Part shown: positions 58,795 through 64,000 of the stretch, piece by piece
Position numbering within the stretch: position 1 is the stretch's first letter
How the letters are laid out: each line of letters opens with the position of its first letter
The notes under the pieces: generated by a model
Told to the model about the DNA's origin: nothing
Database searches by the model: none
The model's input: only the letters and a program-made list of their open reading frames with translations
Position numbers and translations under genes: made by a program
Assembly: GCA_030562195.1 (NCBI GenBank)
Contig: CM060200.1
Location: 20,065,023 to 20,129,022, forward strand
Source of the DNA: Nipponacmea schrenckii
Lineage: Eukaryota > Mollusca > Gastropoda > Lottiidae
Reading direction: 5' to 3'
DNA length: 64,000 bases

Positions 58795-59030
58795 AAGAAA
58801 GAAACAACTTTATTTTACAAGGATAACAACTTAGTTTCACAAGTCCGCCGCGACAGGGATCCTTTCTACCAGGTAGATCTTGGCCAAACCTCTTGGGATT
58901 GATCTTTCCCGGATTATCCGTACCCATTTACAGCTGGGTGGACTGGAATTATGAGTGAAGATGACAAGGTCATCGATCGATCGAGATTTGAGCTCACGTC
59001 CGACATTTTCAACGTATCCAAGCAAATGGC
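58795..59030 (-). mobile_element. SINE-like dispersed repeat, copy 3 (minus strand)
   Basis: Reverse-strand copy of the repeat at 5,545-5,785 with the same body (ccagtccacccagctgtaaa, ggtttggcc, ggtagaaaggatccctgtc). It has a better preserved 3' end, ...aacttagttg type, closing with ttgtaaaataaagttgtttc. It lies outside the duplicons, so it is an independent insertion. Confidence 0.65.
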
Positions 59031-59960
59031 ATAAAAAACGCTTTTAACGCTGTGCTATAGGCAAAATAGTTCATAAGTACTAACAATTTCATGAACCGGA
59101 GAAGATCAATTTATTAAAAATACAAGGTTTTCCCCCTTTTGTTAGATATACTCCTTCTTAATCACAAATAAACATACGACGCTGTAAGCTACTAGTAGTT
59201 GATAAACTCGGTAGAGTGCCATTGGGTGGGCTACCGACTGCTAACATTGGAATTAACTACTTCCTTATATTTTAAATAAAGTTTAGATAAAGATAAACTA
59301 AATTCTGGAATTAACAGTAGGATTCGGGCAACAGATGTAAGTCACCGTAACTAAATATTATGACCTAATCATTGTCTGAAGGATGACTAAGTAAAGATTT
59401 GTATTCATGATTTTTAACACTTTGATTTGGCAGACATGAGTAAGAAAAACTGTTCACTCTCGACACACACCGACCTGTCAATTCTCTTTTCATTCAATTA
59501 AGTTTGATGTATGTTTTTTCAATGTTATAGATCATCGGGGAAATCACAAAACAAAAGATTTGCTTCTTCTATAATTTACGTTAGTCTTGTTTCAGGAATA
59601 AAATTTGGTCTGAATAAGCGAGGGACTGTGAATAGCTAACTTCATCATACATCTTCTTAAATCAATAGACTTGTTTTCTTTAGGTTCCCCCGTGACGTGG
59701 CATATTACATTTACTTATTATTATGATATCATAAATTGTATGTTGATATTGACTTTAAGACTACTTTATATTAGCTACTCCGACTGTAAGATGAGTTTAT
59801 ATTCGGATCGCGTCGAGTGGAAACCTCATTCAACTGATGATATATCAGCGCTGAAGTTTGTTATTTACACCGTGTGTTATTACAGAGAAAATTAAGAGTC
59901 TATCAAGTTATGAAATTAATAGCTGCTTAAGAACACGTGCATTTTCTAGTCTTTGTAATT
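59031..59960. other. no gene recognised
   Basis: Nothing recognised on either strand. Confidence 0.45.
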
Positions 59961-60335
59961 TATCTCGTATTTTCATAAAGACTTTTGTATTTCCATACAC
60001 AATGTCTTGGTGGATGACCTCACAGCTTCTTAACGACATGGGTATTTCCAGACACGATGTCTTTGAAATTCATATCGTAGCTAAAGACATGGACATTACA
60101 CACATGAGGCCTCTGTGGTTCATATCGTAGTTTCATAAAGACATAGGTATTTCCAGACACTTTGCCTTTGTGGTTCATATCGCAGCTTCATAAGGGGATG
60201 GGCATATCCAACAACATATCTTTGTGGTTTATCTCATTGTTTCAAAAAGACATGGGCATTTCCAGACACAATGCCTTGGTGGTTTATCTCATTGTTTGAC
60301 GAAGACATGTGCAATATCAGACATCATGTTTCCCC
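59961..60335 (+). repeat. degenerate tandem repeat, about 56-60 bp units
   Basis: Six or so units with gacat.ggtatttccagacac, atg.ctttgtgg and ttcatatcgtag.ttcataaa. Decayed, with uneven spacing. Confidence 0.7.
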
Positions 60336-62315
60336 AGTATATAAGTGATTGGAATTGGCTTAAAATGTATTCCAAATAGACCGTTTGCATCATTTCAGTA
60401 GGGAGATCGAATTTTGCCATATGGTAAAGTTGATCTGTTCGCGAGACTAAAATATTTTTAGAAAATGACCCTAACTAGGTATTGTACGCAATGGATGCTA
60501 GAAATTGTTATATATAATATCCTTTTTGGTGCACAGGGTAGTTATGTATTTCAGATATCTTTATCATGCTAAATTGCATTACAAAGCATTTACCAGACAA
60601 GTTTCTATAAATGAAGAGTTCATAATGTTAAAACGAAGTCTAAGGCATTTTCTTTTACAGGACACTAAATACAGCATTTCACACATACTCTATACATATA
60701 AATATGATAATCACTACTACCTAGAGTTCACATCTGTAGTTATAAAAATATGATTTGTGAAAATGAAGAAAGTTATTATATTTCCTCAAATCTTTACCGC
60801 GGATAGCACGATCGATTACTTTCAAATTGACATTACACTTATGTCATATGGTGATTAAATGAATACAATTTAGGTGAAATTTGTGTTTTTTGAAGCAATT
60901 CCGTCATAAATTTGACATGTAGTTGAAATGGTCTCAATACACTTCCCTTATTGAATATAAAACAAATTGATTGACGCTCAATTTACTAGCGTGGCATTCT
61001 TCGGGAATTGTTCTGTCAGTTACTTCACGATCTCCTATCGTGTTTTGACACAAGTTTCTGTAATATTAGACAAATATAACTGAACTGCTTGACATAATTT
61101 GAATACTCAAATCGATGATGTACATAGTAAGTCTTTTGAAAATGGGAGTTCGCATATGAATGGGCAGACATAATTTTTTTTTCTTTCTTTGACCAACACA
61201 AGTAACACAATTAAGGATTTTATTTCTTCATACAAAAGTACTTTACGACTATCACCAGTTGATACTGAAAACGCTTGGCATCTTTACAGGCGATCAAGAT
61301 GATGTCAACAATTTAAACTCGATCACTATCCTTTAAGTCTGCAACATTTCCATCATAGCCTCATATCCGAGGACTTTGTATAAGATCATATAAGAGCACC
61401 AGCAGTTTGTATTACTGGAGTAACGTAGACTTTCCAAAACGGACAACTTGAGCTTTTGTCCCCCTAAACAATCCAACAGCTAACTCAGTCCTGCATTTAT
61501 TTTGATTTAAAATGAATGAAGATCGCCATTTGATGCTGAACCATTTTACATAAGATTTGTTTCAATCTCTAACTTCATATGCAGTAGTGTAATATAAAAA
61601 TCTGTTTTCTTTCCCTTTAAAAATGTCAGTATAGGTATGAATTGCAGATCAAGATTTGATAGCAAGTCCAATATTGTTCCTGTCTTATTGTGTTCTATCA
61701 TAAAAAGTAATAATAAAAATCACAATATATATAAACCATTCACTTCCTTACAAATTATTAATGTTCAGATAAATGCCTATGGCTCGTAAAAGCATTGCTA
61801 ATCACATAGACAAAGCATTACTTTAATTGCTTTCTTGATATCCGCCTTCAATTTCTTGTTATTATATTTTTTGCAAGTAAATAGTTTTAAATTTATCTTG
61901 TACAGTTTCATTCCTACGTAGCAAACTAATGGCTCATAAATTTCACCACAATCATCATTGAATCATTGATATTTGATTCTTATGATGAAATTGGTGTATA
62001 ATTTAGCTGAAGATAGCTAGAAGGTGGTAATCCACACACTCTAACTACTCTCTCTAATTGAGGGTAAATGGAAAACGCCTTGTGGCACATTGAAAGTAGA
62101 CAATTATAACGATAGTAAATTTCAGACTGAGCTCATTGAAATATTTTGGTAGAGATCAGTACGAGATGGTAGAAAAGCAAATATTATCTGTTTTAAAGCG
62201 AACAAGACCTCAATAATGTTTCTGTGCCACTTTTCGTCTAACGTGTGTCCAGTTTAATATTATCAACATCCAGAAGTGTGCGATGGAAATTTAACCGTTC
62301 CTTCAATATTGTTAC
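60336..62315. other. no gene recognised
   Basis: AT-rich DNA, no domain or RNA recognised. It would be the first intron of the Ig gene if the signal-peptide candidate at 62.3 kb is right. Confidence 0.4.
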
Positions 62316-62362
62316 CTGAGCAATCCAACCACAAACAGCAAACTAGTTGGCGATATCAGCAT
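62316..62362 (-). CDS. candidate signal-peptide exon (possible 5' exon of the Ig gene)
   Basis: ATG at 62,362 opens MLISPTSLLFVVGLL, a short hydrophobic leader, and meets a good donor CTCAG|GTAACA after 47 nt. The leader looks like a signal peptide and the strand is right for the Ig gene. The phase (2) does not fit the first Ig exon, which needs phase 1. Another small exon would be required between them, or this exon belongs elsewhere or is fortuitous. Confidence 0.25.
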
Positions 62363-64000
62363 CCACTGGAAATTTAAGTTGTTATCTCCCAACCAACCGT
62401 TATTATCTGTTCGTCCAAAAAATCTCATCCTTTTTCAGTTCGTAATAACAGAAAGAAGTAACTTGGAAGTCAGGACACCGTCTGAACCAGACTCTGTAAT
62501 ATTATGACAATAATTGACCTGGACAATCTGTAAGCAGTAATTTGTGAATGAAAGAATCTGAGATGGCGCAGTAAACATATAATTTCTCAACTGAGCAGAC
62601 GAGACGTTTATGTTAAACTGTAATTAAGGGCCGAGTTTGATTGATGACGTGATCTTTTGTACTTGTTCTCATTATGTAAATATTTGATAGAAGTAAACCA
62701 TGAAACTCCTCGGTTTTCTCAAATCTCTTCAGACACTTGTCGAATGTTGATGAAGGCATGTCTGACTATGTTAATATAGTAAGTGAAGGCATGTCAGTTA
62801 AAATATGTAAGTAAATTGGTTGATCAAACTACGAAGTTCTTTTGGAAAACAATTCATTTTAGGCTTCAAGCGACAATCACATTTGACATCGGCTCAAGAT
62901 TTTAAGGTTTCACCATATTGGATATGAATTTGATTATAATTTAAGCCCTTCTCGTCTTGCAAAACAACTGAAAATATCAGATCGGAAGGACTTGTTTCCA
63001 AGGTACCATACAAATTTGAGAGAATTGCTGAATGACAATAAAAGTTTATCATTGTCTATTCCTTTCGGTTTATAAGCCGTGCTCTGATTGATAGTTATAA
63101 TCTCTGCGTTTCTTGTTGAAATTTATTTGTAATGATACTACTATGCGCTGAACATATTAAGACAATCTAGGTGAATAATTAGATGGCTACATGCTTTCGT
63201 GAAGAAACATCATTTAAAATAGCACATTTAATACCTCACATCAAGGAAAAACAGAAATAGAAGGCAAATTTCATTTATACAAGTCTTATTCATTTTCCTC
63301 AGAAATCATTACGTTATAAAGATTAAAGACTTGTATTATAACATTGAAAGGTTATATAAATTAGACCTTTAAGAATTTAAGAATAGAAATAAGAGATATA
63401 TAATAGACTGTAATTTAATTATTGAAGGATAAAGTGAACACCAGAGTCTACTGAACTCCTACGTTACGAGAATCTAGAGAATTCTCTGGAAACATAATAT
63501 TTGAGGTTTCCTGTAACCACAAATAAAATGCAAAAGCTTTTTAAAAATGGAAATTAGAAATAAAAGAACAATTATCCCCTTCTACCTTTGAATAAATTTT
63601 GAGAAAACAAATCATGGAATTGACTCAGACAAACATAGAGCAAAGGCAGGTCTATATGGCCTTGTGGTGCAAATTTATTTTCTCGTATACCTAAAAGCTG
63701 TAGACGAAGTATACTATTTTCCATTTTGTTCTACTTCTTTGTCTATACAACAAATATCTAACTAAAAAGTTTCGAAATTTTCATAATACCATTAGTATGA
63801 TAAATCATTTAAAATACAAACGACAAGATAAAAAAATCCATTGAAGATTCAGAAACTCATTTCTGTTTCCTTGATAGGATGGGAAAAATTATAAAATACA
63901 AGATATTGAGACTGGGTAAATGATGTTGACGGCAAAGGAAAACCCTATAACGTGTTAATAATGAGAGGAATTGCCGCTAGGGGAATATATTGGCTAACTA
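62363..64000. other. no gene recognised
   Basis: AT-rich DNA. If the exon at 62.3 kb is real, its 5' UTR and promoter would lie here. No TATA box or other clear motif was assigned. Confidence 0.4.

Overview
The window is AT-rich animal genomic DNA: genes are split by short GT-AG introns, coding density is low, and mobile elements and tandem repeats take up much of the sequence. The gene content (an invertebrate lachesin/IgLON-type adhesion molecule, a small family of type II membrane SGNH/PC-esterase-like proteins, APE-type LINEs with a 2A-like peptide, interspersed TAGGCCTA motifs) suggests a marine invertebrate, most likely a mollusc. The taxon is an inference; no single marker proves it.

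Layout. (1) 1-3,900: mostly featureless DNA, then the first copy of a minus-strand SGNH/PC-esterase-like gene. (2) 4,026-9,058 plus 22,551-26,479 (duplicon A) and 30,447-39,318 (duplicon B) are two copies of one segment of about 8.9 kb. Each carries another copy of the esterase gene (22,641-24,322 and 34,997-36,693), a SINE-like repeat and a decayed L1/Tx1-type LINE tail. (3) Duplicon A is split by one composite insertion, 9,059-22,540. A 10-12 bp target-site duplication flanks it, and the uninterrupted site survives in duplicon B. The insertion is an APE-type LINE with a 3' poly(A). Its leader holds a 5.6 kb foldback element (arms of about 1.45 kb with 300-bp subrepeats). Its ORF1 and ORF2 are separated by about 3.2 kb of a 100-bp satellite (33 monomers). 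ORF2 opens with a 2A-like ribosome-skipping motif. Each ORF is broken by a single extra base in a homopolymer. (4) 26,480-30,446 holds a decayed minus-strand member of an uncharacterised invertebrate gene family. (5) Duplicon B also carries a 467-bp MITE in TTAA, a CR1-like LINE fragment with a 10-bp target-site duplication and a 382-bp tandem duplication. (6) 43,312-51,912 is a minus-strand gene for a GPI-anchored protein with three Ig domains. Seven exons fit together with consistent phases; the signal-peptide exon is not securely found. (7) 52,000-64,000 is largely non-coding: a 38-bp minisatellite of nearly 2 kb, a SINE-like copy, a degenerate repeat of about 56 bp and a possible signal-peptide exon near 62.3 kb.

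Functionally, the esterase-like copies are probably Golgi/ER-lumen O-acyl-modifying enzymes or their relatives, amplified by tandem and segmental duplication. The Ig gene is a neural or epithelial surface adhesion molecule. The two are neighbours with no visible shared pathway. The most unusual object is the composite LINE, because it combines a 2A-like start, a satellite between its ORFs and a foldback guest.
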